DNA of 27,506 nucleotides from NCBI GenBank assembly GCA_964475955.1, contig CAYYZY010000107.1, forward strand, positions 1-27,506. Reading direction: 5' to 3'. This stretch comes from DATKZH01 sp964475955 (GTDB taxonomy: Bacteria; Planctomycetota; Planctomycetia; Pirellulales; Thermoguttaceae). Every line of letters starts with the position of its first letter. The first letter of the stretch is position 1. The notes beneath the pieces were generated by a model. That model saw only the letters and a program-made list of their open reading frames with translations. It had not been told where the DNA came from and searched no databases. Shown here in pieces: positions 1 through 7,312 of the stretch. The translations under genes and the position numbers were made by a program.

Positions 1-464
1 TTAACTCTTGCAGCATACCCGGTTTGCGCCGAGCCGCAAGACGAATTTGCGCGCGGCGTGGGGCGGCGCAACTTTTTCGCTCTCGGGCCGCGTCGGGCGA
101 TCCGGCCGAGGCGATCGGTGCGGCGCGGGTGCCCTACCGTTGGCGGCACGGGGGCGAAAAAGGCAAGCGGCGGATGGGGCCCGCCGGACTTGGGCTGGCT
201 TGGCCGGGGCGGGGCGAAGCCGCGCGTTGGGGCGCCGCCAGGCGGACTGGGTAGCCCCGATGGTTTTCCGCACTCCCGCTTTCCACTTCCGAGCACGCTT
301 TCGGAAAATCGTCGCGCTTTGCGAAACAACACGAGGATGGCGGCGCCCTCTCGTTGCTGCGCAACACGGACGAGTTTGCGGATTCGTCTAACGGCGTGGC
401 AGGGCACGTTGCGCAAATTCGTCCGTGCCACCCGCGGAGCGTGGGAACGAGGCGAGGAGGGTTC
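1..464. other. Stretch without a recognisable gene
   Basis: Very GC-rich sequence lying beyond the 3' end of the efflux gene. Several overlapping reading frames of 75-200 codons are open on both strands, but none has a recognisable domain, a convincing ribosome-binding site or normal-looking protein composition; they are rich in Arg, Ala, Pro and Gly, as expected for chance frames at this GC. The left edge of the window may cut a neighbouring regulatory region. I see no feature to annotate here apart from the repeat that starts at 465. Confidence 0.5.
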
Positions 465-511
465 GTGGGTCACGATTCCATCGTGCCGGGCACGTTGGAA
501 ACGTGCCCCAC
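465..511. repeat. Dispersed double-palindrome repeat, copy 1
   Basis: A 47-bp element made of two adjacent hairpins: GGCACGTT-type arms around a three-base loop (GGGCACGTT GGA AACGTGCCC) preceded by CACGAT TCC ATCGTG. The outer ends also pair (GTGGGTCACG with CGTGCCCCAC, one mismatch in this copy), so it can fold as one long stem or as two hairpins. The same element occurs at 13589-13635 and 16045-16091. It sits 61 bp beyond the stop codon of the efflux gene on the minus strand, so it could also end that transcript, although no T-run follows. Confidence 0.85.
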
Positions 512-572
512 CGCGGTCCGTCGACCGGTGTCTCTTGCCGTTCAACCGTTCTGCGATCGCTCCTCAGGCGCT

Positions 573-2054
573 TCACTCGAGTCCTTCGAGGCCGCCGGTG
601 AGGAGCATGCCTTCGATCTCGACGATCCGCGCCCAAAGTTCACGCAGGCTGGTGAGGTAGTTGAGGTTGACGTCGAAGAACGTGCGCTGCGCCGTCAGCA
701 GCGTGAGGTAGCCGAATTCCCCCTCGCGGTAGCCGGTGCGGACCAGTTCGAGGGAGGCGCGGGCGTTGGGCAGGATGGAACGGGTGTAGACGTCGACCTG
801 CTCGCGTGAGTTGGCGTATTGCTGGAACGCCTCGGCGAGCCGGTTTCGCAGGTCGAGCTCGATGCGACGGACCTCGTGCTCGGAGGCGATCAGCCCGGCC
901 TCGGCCTCGATGATGCCGCCCTGGTTCCGGTCGTACAGCGGCAGCGGCACGCTCAGCTCCACGTCGGCCAGGCCGCCGAGCGCCGAGGCGTCGTACTTCG
1001 CTCCCAGGCCGATCTCGAAGTTGGGGTGCCGCTCGGCCCGCGCGAGGCCCACTTCGTTGCGCGCCGCGCGCACCGCGGCCCGGGCCTCGGCCAGTTCCGG
1101 GCTGCGGGCGAGGAGTTTGCGGAGTGTGTCTTCCCAGGTGAGTTCCGGGAGGTCCTCTGTAAGGTCGCCCTCCAGGGGCTGGACTTCCATGTCCGGACGC
1201 CCCAGCACGGCCGCGAGCTGCCGCCAGACGGCGCGGTGGTGCTGGCTCGCTTCGTAGAGGCCCAAATCGGCCGAGTCGGCCTCGATGCGGGCCTGGAGCA
1301 CGTCGGCCTGGCTGACCTCCAGGTTGGCCTTGAGCTTCTCGGTCACGTCGACCCCCTCGTGACCCACGCGGACCAGCTCGTCGTTCAGTTCGACCATCCT
1401 CTGGGCGATCAGCACGTCGTAGTAGCCGGAGCGCACGTCGTTGAGCACGCGCCACTGCTGCGCCTCCAGCCCGTGCCGGGCCTGCTGTACCTGGCAACTG
1501 GCCACGGCGCTCTCCCACTGGCGCTTGCCGGCGGTGACGAACTCCTGGCCAAACACGGCGCCTTGCTGCCCGCTCGTGCCTTCGATTCCGACGTCGCCGC
1601 CGGCGTACCCGATCGTGGGATTCGGATAGAGGCGTGCCTGGACGTACTTCCCCTGGGCGGCCCGCACGGCCATCCGGGCCTGGACCAGCGTGGGATTCGC
1701 CTGCCAGGCGATGTCTTCCAGGTTCTCCAGGGTCAGACCGGCCGGGAAGTCGGAGGGCGTCGGCGCGGGGAGCTCGTCGGCCGTTGGGTAACCCGGGTCG
1801 GATGGCGGGACCGTCTCCGGGACGGGCTGAGCGACCGCCGGTGCAGGGAGCGGCTCGGCGCGGTCGGGCGCCGGGGCCGGCTGTACCGGGATGCGCGGCG
1901 TGGCGCCGGGGCCCCAATAGGCCGTCGGCCGGACCAGTGGCCGCTCCGGCCTGAGCGCTGCGGGCGGCGAGGCTACGTCGCCACCTCCCGCCGGCGGGCC
2001 CGTGGCGGCCGCAGCCAAGAAGACAATCGCAATGATCGAGCGATGAGACAACAT
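573..2054 (-). CDS. TolC-family outer membrane efflux protein (CzcC/CusC-like)
   Basis: 493-aa outer-membrane channel component, expected to connect with an RND pump and periplasmic adaptor; the CzcC-like type usually exports metal ions. A hydrophobic export signal covers about residues 4-20, followed by a long Pro/Ala-rich linker to about 105. Two outer-membrane-efflux repeats follow, about 106-295 and 305-490. Typical CzcC-like stretches are NPTIGYAG (145-152), GQEFVTAGKRQWE (169-181) and VPLPLYDRNQGGI (369-381). The start chosen is the ATG at 2054, preceded by GGAAGGGGGG; a longer frame reaches 2075 but lacks that site. No pump or adaptor gene lies next to it in the window, so the partner is encoded elsewhere. 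The family call is firm; metal specificity is inference. Confidence 0.9.
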   Translation of the reverse strand: MLSHRSIIAIVFLAAAATGPPAGGGDVASPPAALRPERPLVRPTAYWGPGATPRIPVQPAPAPDRAEPLPAPAVAQPVPETVPPSDPGYPTADELPAPTPSDFPAGLTLENLEDIAWQANPTLVQARMAVRAAQGKYVQARLYPNPTIGYAGGDVGIEGTSGQQGAVFGQEFVTAGKRQWESAVASCQVQQARHGLEAQQWRVLNDVRSGYYDVLIAQRMVELNDELVRVGHEGVDVTEKLKANLEVSQADVLQARIEADSADLGLYEASQHHRAVWRQLAAVLGRPDMEVQPLEGDLTEDLPELTWEDTLRKLLARSPELAEARAAVRAARNEVGLARAERHPNFEIGLGAKYDASALGGLADVELSVPLPLYDRNQGGIIEAEAGLIASEHEVRRIELDLRNRLAEAFQQYANSREQVDVYTRSILPNARASLELVRTGYREGEFGYLTLLTAQRTFFDVNLNYLTSLRELWARIVEIEGMLLTGGLEGLE

Positions 2055-2211
2055 CCGACCCCCCTTCCAGCGCAAAGATGTTCTCCTTGCTTATGTCGGA
2101 TGTTCCGGTCTCGCGGGTTGAACCGATTGTGGCGACTTTGCGGGCTGGAGAGGATTTGCCGATAGCCTGGGTCGGATTGATGCTGCGTCTTCAGTGGTCG
2201 CGCCGCCCTTG

Positions 2212-2293
2212 ACACCCACCCGAAGCGCCAGCGAGGAAATGAGTTGCGTCATGGAGCCCTGGAGCCATCCTCGCTGGCGCTCCGGGTTGGTGT
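2212..2293. repeat. Dispersed long inverted repeat (SLALRVG-type)
   Basis: Two 26-bp arms, 2212-2237 and 2268-2293, are inverted copies with 24 of 26 positions matching; a 30-base spacer separates them. Each arm reads TCCTCGCTGGCGCT then CCGGGTTGGTGT or close to it. Translated by chance it gives SLALRVGV on one strand and NPERQRG on the other, peptides I recall as recurrent false extensions in planctomycete protein sets. It lies in the 375-bp gap between the radical SAM stop codon and the efflux gene start; apart from it and the efflux ribosome-binding site, I see only a weak promoter-like stretch near 2090-2130 in that gap. Confidence 0.8.
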
Positions 2294-2429
2294 GATTGAG
2301 GTCGCTCGCACCGAAGGCGGAACGCCCGAAGCGGCACCCTCGGTCCCCGAACAAGGCCGCTTCCGATGGCACGGACACGAGGCTTCACGCCCCGTGCCGG
2401 GTAGGGTTGTGGCCCGCCCCGGCGGTCCG

Positions 2430-3620
2430 TTACCCGTAGCCGCCCATGCCGAAGAAGAGCCGCTTCTTGAGAAAGCGGTAGAGCCAGTAGTCTTCGGGGA
2501 TTTCTTCGCCGGGCAGGTGGTGGCTGGTTCGGGGCTCCGAGGCGTCGAGTTCGGCCAGCGCGTCGCGCCCGCTCGCGTCGTCGGCCGACGCTTCGCGCAC
2601 CATCGCCGCCAGCTCCCGGGGGCACTCCAGGATCACGCAGCCGCGGGTCCGCTCGTTGACGAACTCCTGGAACCGGCGCAGGAAACGGCTGTCGTTGATC
2701 GAGGTGAACAGGTCGCCCTCGTTGTCGCGGATCGTCTCGCAGGCGAACGAGAGCGGCGGACAGGGCTCGATCGTCCCCCGCGGACCGATGTGAAAACCGA
2801 GACCCCGCGCCGCCGGGCAGACCGCCCGACCGTCGGCGTCCCAGTACGTGTCGATCAGCACGATAGGATGTATGCGGCGAAGCGCCAGGAGCCGTTTGCG
2901 GACCTCGAGCATCCCTTCGCGGTCGACGCAGAAGCGGGGCGACGCGTCGGCTCCCATCGGCCGGTAGACGTAGTACCAGAGGTACATCGCCCCACGATCG
3001 ACGATCGTGCGCACGTACCGGTCGCTGAGCACCTCGTCGAGGTTCTCTCCCGTAACGGTGGTCGCCACGCCGAAGAGGATCTTCTGCCGCCGGAGCCGAT
3101 CGAGTCCTTCCATGGCCGCCCGGAACACGCCCTCCCCCCGGCGCTCGTCGTTCCGTGCTTCCAGCCCGTCGATGCTTACCAGCGGCGTCACGTTCCCCAA
3201 GCGCCGCATGCGTCGGGCGTTTTCGTCGCTGAGGAACATGCCGTTGGTGATGATCTGGAAGTAGCAGTCGCGGTGGCGCTCGAGGACGTCCCACAGGTGC
3301 GCGTGCAGCATGGGCTCGCCGCCCAGCAGGGTGTAGTAATAGCACCGCTGGCGCTTGCCGGCGGCGATGATCGCGTCGACGTCCTCGCGCGAGAGGCTAT
3401 GGACCGGCCCGCCCGTCTCGACCCAGCAGCCGCGGCACCGCAGGTTGCAGGCGTTGGTCAGCGCCAGGAAGAGGAAGGGCGGAAACAGCTCCCCCCGGCG
3501 GAGGCGCCGTTTGTACGCGGCCAGGGTCCCCCGGCTCTTATACACCCACAGGTAACCGGCCTTCAGAAGCAGTCTTGGGGAGATTTCGGTGGCCACGCGG
3601 TAGGCAAGTCGGGCAAGCAT
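2430..3620 (-). CDS. Radical SAM protein with SPASM-like C-terminal cysteines
   Basis: 396-aa iron-sulfur enzyme that would cleave S-adenosylmethionine to start radical chemistry; the substrate is unknown. The 4Fe-4S motif CNLRCRGC supplies Cys58, Cys62 and Cys65, and LLGGEP (98-103) is the SAM-binding GGE motif. Further cysteines at 268, 287, 294, 328 and 333 lie in a SPASM/Twitch-like tail, suggesting auxiliary clusters. I chose the ATG at 3620: a longer frame runs to 3917, but its extra 99 residues are Arg/Pro-rich, and a perfect minus-strand TATAAT at 3703-3708 would put the transcription start inside it. Closest in style to SPASM peptide or cofactor maturases, yet no small precursor peptide gene was found beside it. 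Family firm, function open. Confidence 0.87.
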   Translation of the reverse strand: MLARLAYRVATEISPRLLLKAGYLWVYKSRGTLAAYKRRLRRGELFPPFLFLALTNACNLRCRGCWVETGGPVHSLSREDVDAIIAAGKRQRCYYYTLLGGEPMLHAHLWDVLERHRDCYFQIITNGMFLSDENARRMRRLGNVTPLVSIDGLEARNDERRGEGVFRAAMEGLDRLRRQKILFGVATTVTGENLDEVLSDRYVRTIVDRGAMYLWYYVYRPMGADASPRFCVDREGMLEVRKRLLALRRIHPIVLIDTYWDADGRAVCPAARGLGFHIGPRGTIEPCPPLSFACETIRDNEGDLFTSINDSRFLRRFQEFVNERTRGCVILECPRELAAMVREASADDASGRDALAELDASEPRTSHHLPGEEIPEDYWLYRFLKKRLFFGMGGYG

Positions 3621-3702
3621 CGCGGAGGGGGCTCTGAGGAAGTTGGGGGGAGTGGCGTTTCCGATAGGCACGCACTGCCGGTGCCTTGGGCGTCTGGGTT
3701 CG

Positions 3703-3708
3703 ATTATA
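3703..3708 (-). promoter_or_regulatory. -10 box of the radical SAM gene
   Basis: Perfect TATAAT on the minus strand, a rare word in this GC-rich sequence. It would start transcription near 3696, leaving a leader of about 75 bases before the ATG at 3620. No good -35 box is seen at 17-18 bases. The rest of the 390-bp gap up to 4010 shows nothing else I can support. Confidence 0.5.
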
Positions 3709-4010
3709 GCAGCGCAGGCCGGCGATCTCGCAGTACCCCGGCCGTGGGGCAACCGCTGGCTCGATGCGCAAGTCCTTTTCGCACGAATCTTTGCGACAGC
3801 CTCCGGAAGGCCGCCGCCACGCCCGGCGACGCACCGGGCGAGTCGTCCGACTGATCCGGGCCGCGGCGCGGGGTCGCGGGACTTCCTCCCGACGACTTGC
3901 GCCGTGCACCCAACCATGCGTGAACCGGCGGGGCCGGAACGAAAGAGGCAATCTCCAACGGGGCAACCGAGAAAGGGAGTCCGATAAACGCTTCCCCAAG
4001 TGTCGACGAC

Positions 4011-4289
4011 GTGCTGACCGCCGCGGCGAAGGTCTTCTTCTGGAGTTTCGTGGTGGGACTTTTGCTGCTAGTATTTTCGCTGGGTATGCTGTGGGCGGTC
4101 CGCGGCCTGGCGTACGAGGTCCATTCCAGCCTGTTCGCCCTGTCGGAGCATGAGTTGGACTTCGCCCGGTACTGGATGATGGGGCTGATGAAGATCGGCG
4201 TCTTCCTGCTGTTCTTCGTCCCGTGGGTGGGCGTGCTCTTGGCCCGGCGACAGTTGAGAAGCCGCGCCGGCGGGAGCCGAACGGGCTGA
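4011..4289 (+). CDS. Small two-helix membrane protein, DUF6868-like
   Basis: 92-aa membrane protein with two hydrophobic segments, about residues 8-30 and 58-79. Between them lies a conserved-looking stretch HSSLFALSEHELDFA, which resembles the DUF6868 family (short two-helix proteins with a -LFGLSEEEL- loop). Function is unknown for that family. The start is uncertain. The GTG at 4011 is the first usual start codon, but the only purine-rich ribosome-binding site, AAAGGGAG at 3972-3979, sits four bases before an in-frame ATA at 3984; starting there would add nine residues (MNASPSVDD). It is divergent from the radical SAM gene and followed, after a gap, by the 68-aa gene. Confidence 0.75.
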   Translation: MLTAAAKVFFWSFVVGLLLLVFSLGMLWAVRGLAYEVHSSLFALSEHELDFARYWMMGLMKIGVFLLFFVPWVGVLLARRQLRSRAGGSRTG

Positions 4290-4357
4290 TCGCCCCTTCC
4301 GCCATTTCGGGCGGCTCCTGACGCCCGGCTGCCGTATCCTCCGCAACCGTGCCCGTC

Positions 4358-4380
4358 GCCCCCCGCCGCCGGCCGGGGGC
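4358..4380 (+). terminator. GC-rich hairpin after the DUF6868-like gene
   Basis: GCCCCC (4358-4363) pairs with GGGGGC (4375-4380) around an 11-base GC-rich loop, about 70 bases beyond the stop at 4289 and just upstream of the next promoter. There is no T-run, so an intrinsic terminator role is only possible. Confidence 0.25.
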
Positions 4381-4402
4381 ACACCGGTTGCCCCCGATCG
4401 GC

Positions 4403-4408
4403 TATAAT
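4403..4408 (+). promoter_or_regulatory. -10 box of the 68-aa gene
   Basis: Perfect TATAAT, 44 bases before the ATG at 4452. The hexamer at the expected -35 position (4380-4385) is poor; a TTGCCC occurs at 4388-4393 but only nine bases away. The transcription start would be near 4415. Confidence 0.5.
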
Positions 4409-4451
4409 GCCGGGTGACGGGTCACGAGTTCTTCACGAAGGGAGGTGCGAG

Positions 4452-4658
4452 ATGGGCGATCAGCCAGAGCTTTCCCGGGAAGAATGGACCATCCTGGTCG
4501 AGCTATTGGAACACGAGCGCGCCGACCTGCCTCCGGAGATTCGCCACACGCGCACCGGCAGCCTGCGCGCCGAATTGCGCCGCCGCCTCAAGGCGGTCGA
4601 CGCCCTCTTGGAGCGCCTGCGTCCCCTGGCGGAACCTCCGCCGGAAGAGGGGCCGTAG
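4452..4658 (+). CDS. Small acidic/basic helical protein, function unknown
   Basis: 68-aa soluble protein of unknown function. It starts at the ATG at 4452, seven bases after a strong AAGGGAGGTG ribosome-binding site, and has its own TATAAT at 4403-4408, so it is very likely expressed. The sequence is predicted largely helical and highly charged (LSREEWTILVELLEHERADL, then RRRLKAVDALLERLRPL), ending in a Pro/Glu-rich tail. The WTILVELLEHE segment followed by a helix of Arg and Leu suggests a helical hairpin that could dimerise or bind a partner. A longer frame beginning at 4407 would start inside the -10 box and is rejected. It converges on glyS. Confidence 0.78.
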   Translation: MGDQPELSREEWTILVELLEHERADLPPEIRHTRTGSLRAELRRRLKAVDALLERLRPLAEPPPEEGP

Positions 4659-4682
4659 CAGAGCAGGATGCGCAAATGGGCA

Positions 4683-4708
4683 CGCGTGGGTGCAAGCACC
4701 CACCCTAC
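4683..4708. repeat. Dispersed 26-bp hairpin repeat (GTAGGGTG-type), copy A
   Basis: Read on the minus strand: GTAGG, then stem GTGGGTGC, loop TT, stem GCACCCAC, then GCG. A second copy at 23312-23337 differs only at two bases, which form one compensatory pair in the stem; a third, more diverged copy is at 23354-23379. It lies between the convergent 68-aa gene and glyS and could end both transcripts. The TAG inside GTAGGG is the stop codon of glyS. Confidence 0.8.
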
Positions 4709-6327
4709 GGGGCGCTTAGGCGGGCTTGGAGTTCGGCGAGGCAGTCTTGCTTCTGGATGCGCCACTGCTGGAGCGTGTCGCGGTCGCGCAGGGTGACCGT
4801 GCCGTCCTGGAGGGTCTGGCCGTCGACGGTGATGCAAAACGGCGTGCCGATCTCGTCTTGGCGCCGGTAGCGGCGGCCCACCGCCCCCTTCTCGTCATAG
4901 AAGGCGTTGAAGGAGCCCTTCAGGTCGCCGTAGATCTCCCGGGCGACCTCGGGCATGCCGTCTTTGCGCACTAGCGGGAAGACGGCCACCTTGACGGGCG
5001 CGAGCCGGGGGTGGAACTTGAGGTAGACCCGCTTCTGGAGCTTGCCCTTTTCGTCGGGCTGTTCGTCCTCCCGGTACGCCTCGCAGAGGAAGGCCAGCGC
5101 GGCCCGGTCGGCCCCGGCCGAGGGCTCGATCACGTGGGGGACGTAGGTCTCGCGCGTCTGGTCGTCGAAGTAGCTCAGGTCCTTGCCGCTGCCGCGGTGC
5201 CTGGGCTGCCCGTGCTCGTCGCGCTCGACCACCAGCGGCCCGTCGGGCTCCGACTCCCGAACCAGCTTCCCCTCCATGTGGCTGCGCAGATCGAAATCGC
5301 CCCGGTGGGCCACGCCCTCCAGCTCGCCGAACTCCCCCTCGCTCAAAAACGGAAAGGCGTATTCGACGTCGGCCGTGCCGCACGAGTAGTGGCTCAGCTC
5401 CTCCGGGTCGTGGTCGCGGAGCCGGAGCCGATCGCCGGCCAGCCCCAGGTCGACGTACCAGCGGTAGCGGCGGTCGCGCCAGTAGGCGTACCACTCGGGC
5501 GAGCTCTGGGGGTGGCAGAAGAACTCGATCTCCATCTGCTCGAACTCGCGGGAGCGGAAGGTGAAGTTGCGCGGCGTGATCTCGTTGCGGAAGCTTTTGC
5601 CGATCTGCGCGATGCCGAAGGGGACGCGCACGCGCGAGCTGTCGAGCACGTTCTTGAAGTTGACAAAAATGCCCTGGGCCGTTTCCGGGCGCAGGAAGGC
5701 GGCGTCCTCTTCGCCGCCCAACGCGCCGACGATCGTCTTGAACATCAGGTTGAACTCGCGGGGCTCGGTCAGCGTGCCGAGCGACGCGGCGTCGGGGCCC
5801 AACACCCGGCCGGGGTCCTCGACGGAGGGAAGCGCGACGACCGGCCCGTCCCACTTGAGCCTGTCCTTGTGCTTGGCGCGGAGGTTGAAGAACTTGAGCG
5901 CCCGCTGCTCGATCTCCGCCCGGGCCTCGTCGCCCGACTGGTAGCTGGTCACGAAGATGCGCTCTCCGTCGTGCTCGACCCAACGGCCTTCGACCTGGTC
6001 GTGGCGGTAGCGCCGCTTCGACTCGCGGCAATCGACCATGTGGTCGCAGAAGAGGTCGTAGTGGCCGGAGCACTTCCAGACCTGGGGGTGCATGATGATC
6101 GTGCAGTCGAGGCCGGTCATCTGGTAGGCCGAAGGGGCGCCGGGGGGGACGACCAGCTCGTTGTGGCCGGTGACCATGTCGCGCCACCAGGCCTCGCGGA
6201 CGTTCCGCTTCAGCTCGACGCCCATCGGCCCGTAGTCCCAGAAACCGTTCAGCCCGCCGTAGATCTCGCTCGACTGAAACAAGAATCCACGCCGCTTGCA
6301 CAAGGCGACCAGTTGCTCCATCTCCAT
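4705..6327 (-). CDS. glyS: Glycyl-tRNA synthetase (alpha2 type)
   Basis: 540-aa cytoplasmic class II aminoacyl-tRNA synthetase that charges tRNA-Gly with glycine; the single-chain homodimeric form, also called glyQS. Visible family marks: EIYGGLNGFWDYGPMGVELK (21-40), RPETAQG (213-219), class II motif 2 with FRNEI (246-250) and the following R-F-E-Q stretch, motif 3 VIEPSAGADR (399-408), and the C-terminal anticodon-binding domain from about 440 with TVTLRDRDT (510-518). Length is normal. The ATG at 6327 is preferred; another ATG two codons later is possible. The stop codon lies inside a dispersed hairpin repeat. The gene stands alone and diverges from the methyltransferase gene. Confidence 0.97.
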   Translation of the reverse strand: MEMEQLVALCKRRGFLFQSSEIYGGLNGFWDYGPMGVELKRNVREAWWRDMVTGHNELVVPPGAPSAYQMTGLDCTIIMHPQVWKCSGHYDLFCDHMVDCRESKRRYRHDQVEGRWVEHDGERIFVTSYQSGDEARAEIEQRALKFFNLRAKHKDRLKWDGPVVALPSVEDPGRVLGPDAASLGTLTEPREFNLMFKTIVGALGGEEDAAFLRPETAQGIFVNFKNVLDSSRVRVPFGIAQIGKSFRNEITPRNFTFRSREFEQMEIEFFCHPQSSPEWYAYWRDRRYRWYVDLGLAGDRLRLRDHDPEELSHYSCGTADVEYAFPFLSEGEFGELEGVAHRGDFDLRSHMEGKLVRESEPDGPLVVERDEHGQPRHRGSGKDLSYFDDQTRETYVPHVIEPSAGADRAALAFLCEAYREDEQPDEKGKLQKRVYLKFHPRLAPVKVAVFPLVRKDGMPEVAREIYGDLKGSFNAFYDEKGAVGRRYRRQDEIGTPFCITVDGQTLQDGTVTLRDRDTLQQWRIQKQDCLAELQARLSAP

Positions 6328-6379
6328 AACCGAAGTCCGCTCCCAAGATTCGGGGCCACATGGACGGGGGAAACGATTA

Positions 6380-6409
6380 AGTTTACTAGGTGGAGGCTGC
6401 CTCGGTCCA
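6380..6409 (-). promoter_or_regulatory. Candidate glyS promoter
   Basis: On the minus strand TGGACC (6404-6409), an 18-base spacer and TAAACT (6380-6385), each hexamer matching four of six consensus positions. It would start transcription near 6373, about 45 bases before the glyS ATG. The AT-rich island around it stands out from its surroundings. Confidence 0.3.
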
Positions 6410-6546
6410 TGGCAGAGGGGGGCCAGGGCTTGGTAATCTGAGTATTCGGGGAGGGCTGGGTGGAGCGTTGCGGGCCGGGCCCATGCCAGCAGCGGCTCCC
6501 CAGAGGGGGAGGTGGGGCCCCACCCGGGCCACGATCCGCGAGGGGC

Positions 6547-6575
6547 CTGTCATTTGGACGCCGACCGTCGATAAT
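6547..6575 (+). promoter_or_regulatory. Candidate promoter of the methyltransferase-protease pair
   Basis: CTGTCA (6547-6552), a 17-base spacer and GATAAT (6570-6575). The -10 box matches five of six positions. The predicted start near 6582 gives a leader of about 50 bases to the ATG at 6632. Confidence 0.35.
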
Positions 6576-6631
6576 CCCCTTCGGACGGACCCCTGACCGG
6601 CGACCACCGTGCGAGGAACAGGAAACGCACC

Positions 6632-7312
6632 ATGAACGGATTGCCCGGGCTCACGGGAGCCTTCTCCACGATTCTGGTCGACCCGCCGTGGCGGTTTCAG
6701 AACCGCACGGGCAAGATGGCGCCGGAGCACAAGCGTTTGCGTCGGTACGCGACGATGAGCTTCGCGGAGATCGCCGCGCTGCCGGTGGCCGCGCACGCCC
6801 GGTCGCCCAGCCACCTCTACCTGTGGTGCCCGAACGCGCTTCTGGCCGAGGCGCTGGAGATCATGCGGGCGTGGGGCTTCACCTACAAGACGAACCTGGT
6901 GTGGTACAAGACGCGCAAGGACGGCGGGCCGGACGGCCGGGGCGTGGGCTTCTACTTCCGAAATACGAGCGAACTGCTGTTGTTCGGAATCCGCGGGTCG
7001 ATGCGCACCCTGCCGCCGGGGCGCCGCCAGGTGAACGTGGTCGCCTGCCGGAAGCAGGAGCACTCGCGCAAGCCGGAGGCGTTCTACGACGTCATCGAGC
7101 GTTGCAGCCCGGAGCCGTACCTGGAGCTTTTTGCCCGGGCGCCGCGCAAGAACTGGACCTCCTGGGGCGACGAGGTCGACACCTACCTGGCCAATCGGCC
7201 CCGCTACCCGTCGTACACGGGTGCGGACACGGGAGCCGGTGCCCAGGGTGACCGACCACGTCGTCGCGGGGCGAGCGGATCCCAACAGCCGGAAGCGGAA
7301 CGGACCGGATGA
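6632..7312 (+). CDS. MT-A70 family adenine-N6 methyltransferase
   Basis: 226-aa SAM-dependent methyltransferase of the MT-A70 class, which methylates adenine N6 in DNA or RNA. The catalytic DPPW is at residues 17-20, early in the chain as usual for this class; other family marks are SHLYLWCPNALL (60-71), the GFTYKTNLVWYK strand (82-93), and the C-terminal SRKPEAFYDVIERCSP (145-160) leading into YLELFARAPRKNW (163-175). About 30 C-terminal residues are low-complexity and charged. The ATG at 6632 follows an AGGAA site. No restriction nuclease or specificity gene is nearby, so it appears to be an orphan methylase. The next gene starts within its stop codon region (ATGA), so the two are probably translated together. 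Confidence 0.9.
   Translation: MNGLPGLTGAFSTILVDPPWRFQNRTGKMAPEHKRLRRYATMSFAEIAALPVAAHARSPSHLYLWCPNALLAEALEIMRAWGFTYKTNLVWYKTRKDGGPDGRGVGFYFRNTSELLLFGIRGSMRTLPPGRRQVNVVACRKQEHSRKPEAFYDVIERCSPEPYLELFARAPRKNWTSWGDEVDTYLANRPRYPSYTGADTGAGAQGDRPRRRGASGSQQPEAERTG

Noticed and set aside
2430..3620. Peptide-modifying (RiPP) system around the radical SAM gene
   Set aside because: No small Cys/Gly-rich precursor frame with a ribosome-binding site was found within about 400 bp on either side, and no peptidase or transporter gene is nearby.
2244..3854. Plus-strand frame of 536 codons opposite the radical SAM gene
   Set aside because: Antisense shadow with no recognisable domain; the minus-strand frame has the complete radical SAM motifs. 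Similar shadows at 819-2165, 5011-6441, 9231-12017 and 14718-16532 were dropped for the same reason.
6632..7312. Restriction-modification system
   Set aside because: No endonuclease, specificity or ATPase gene is adjacent; the neighbour is an exported metalloprotease.
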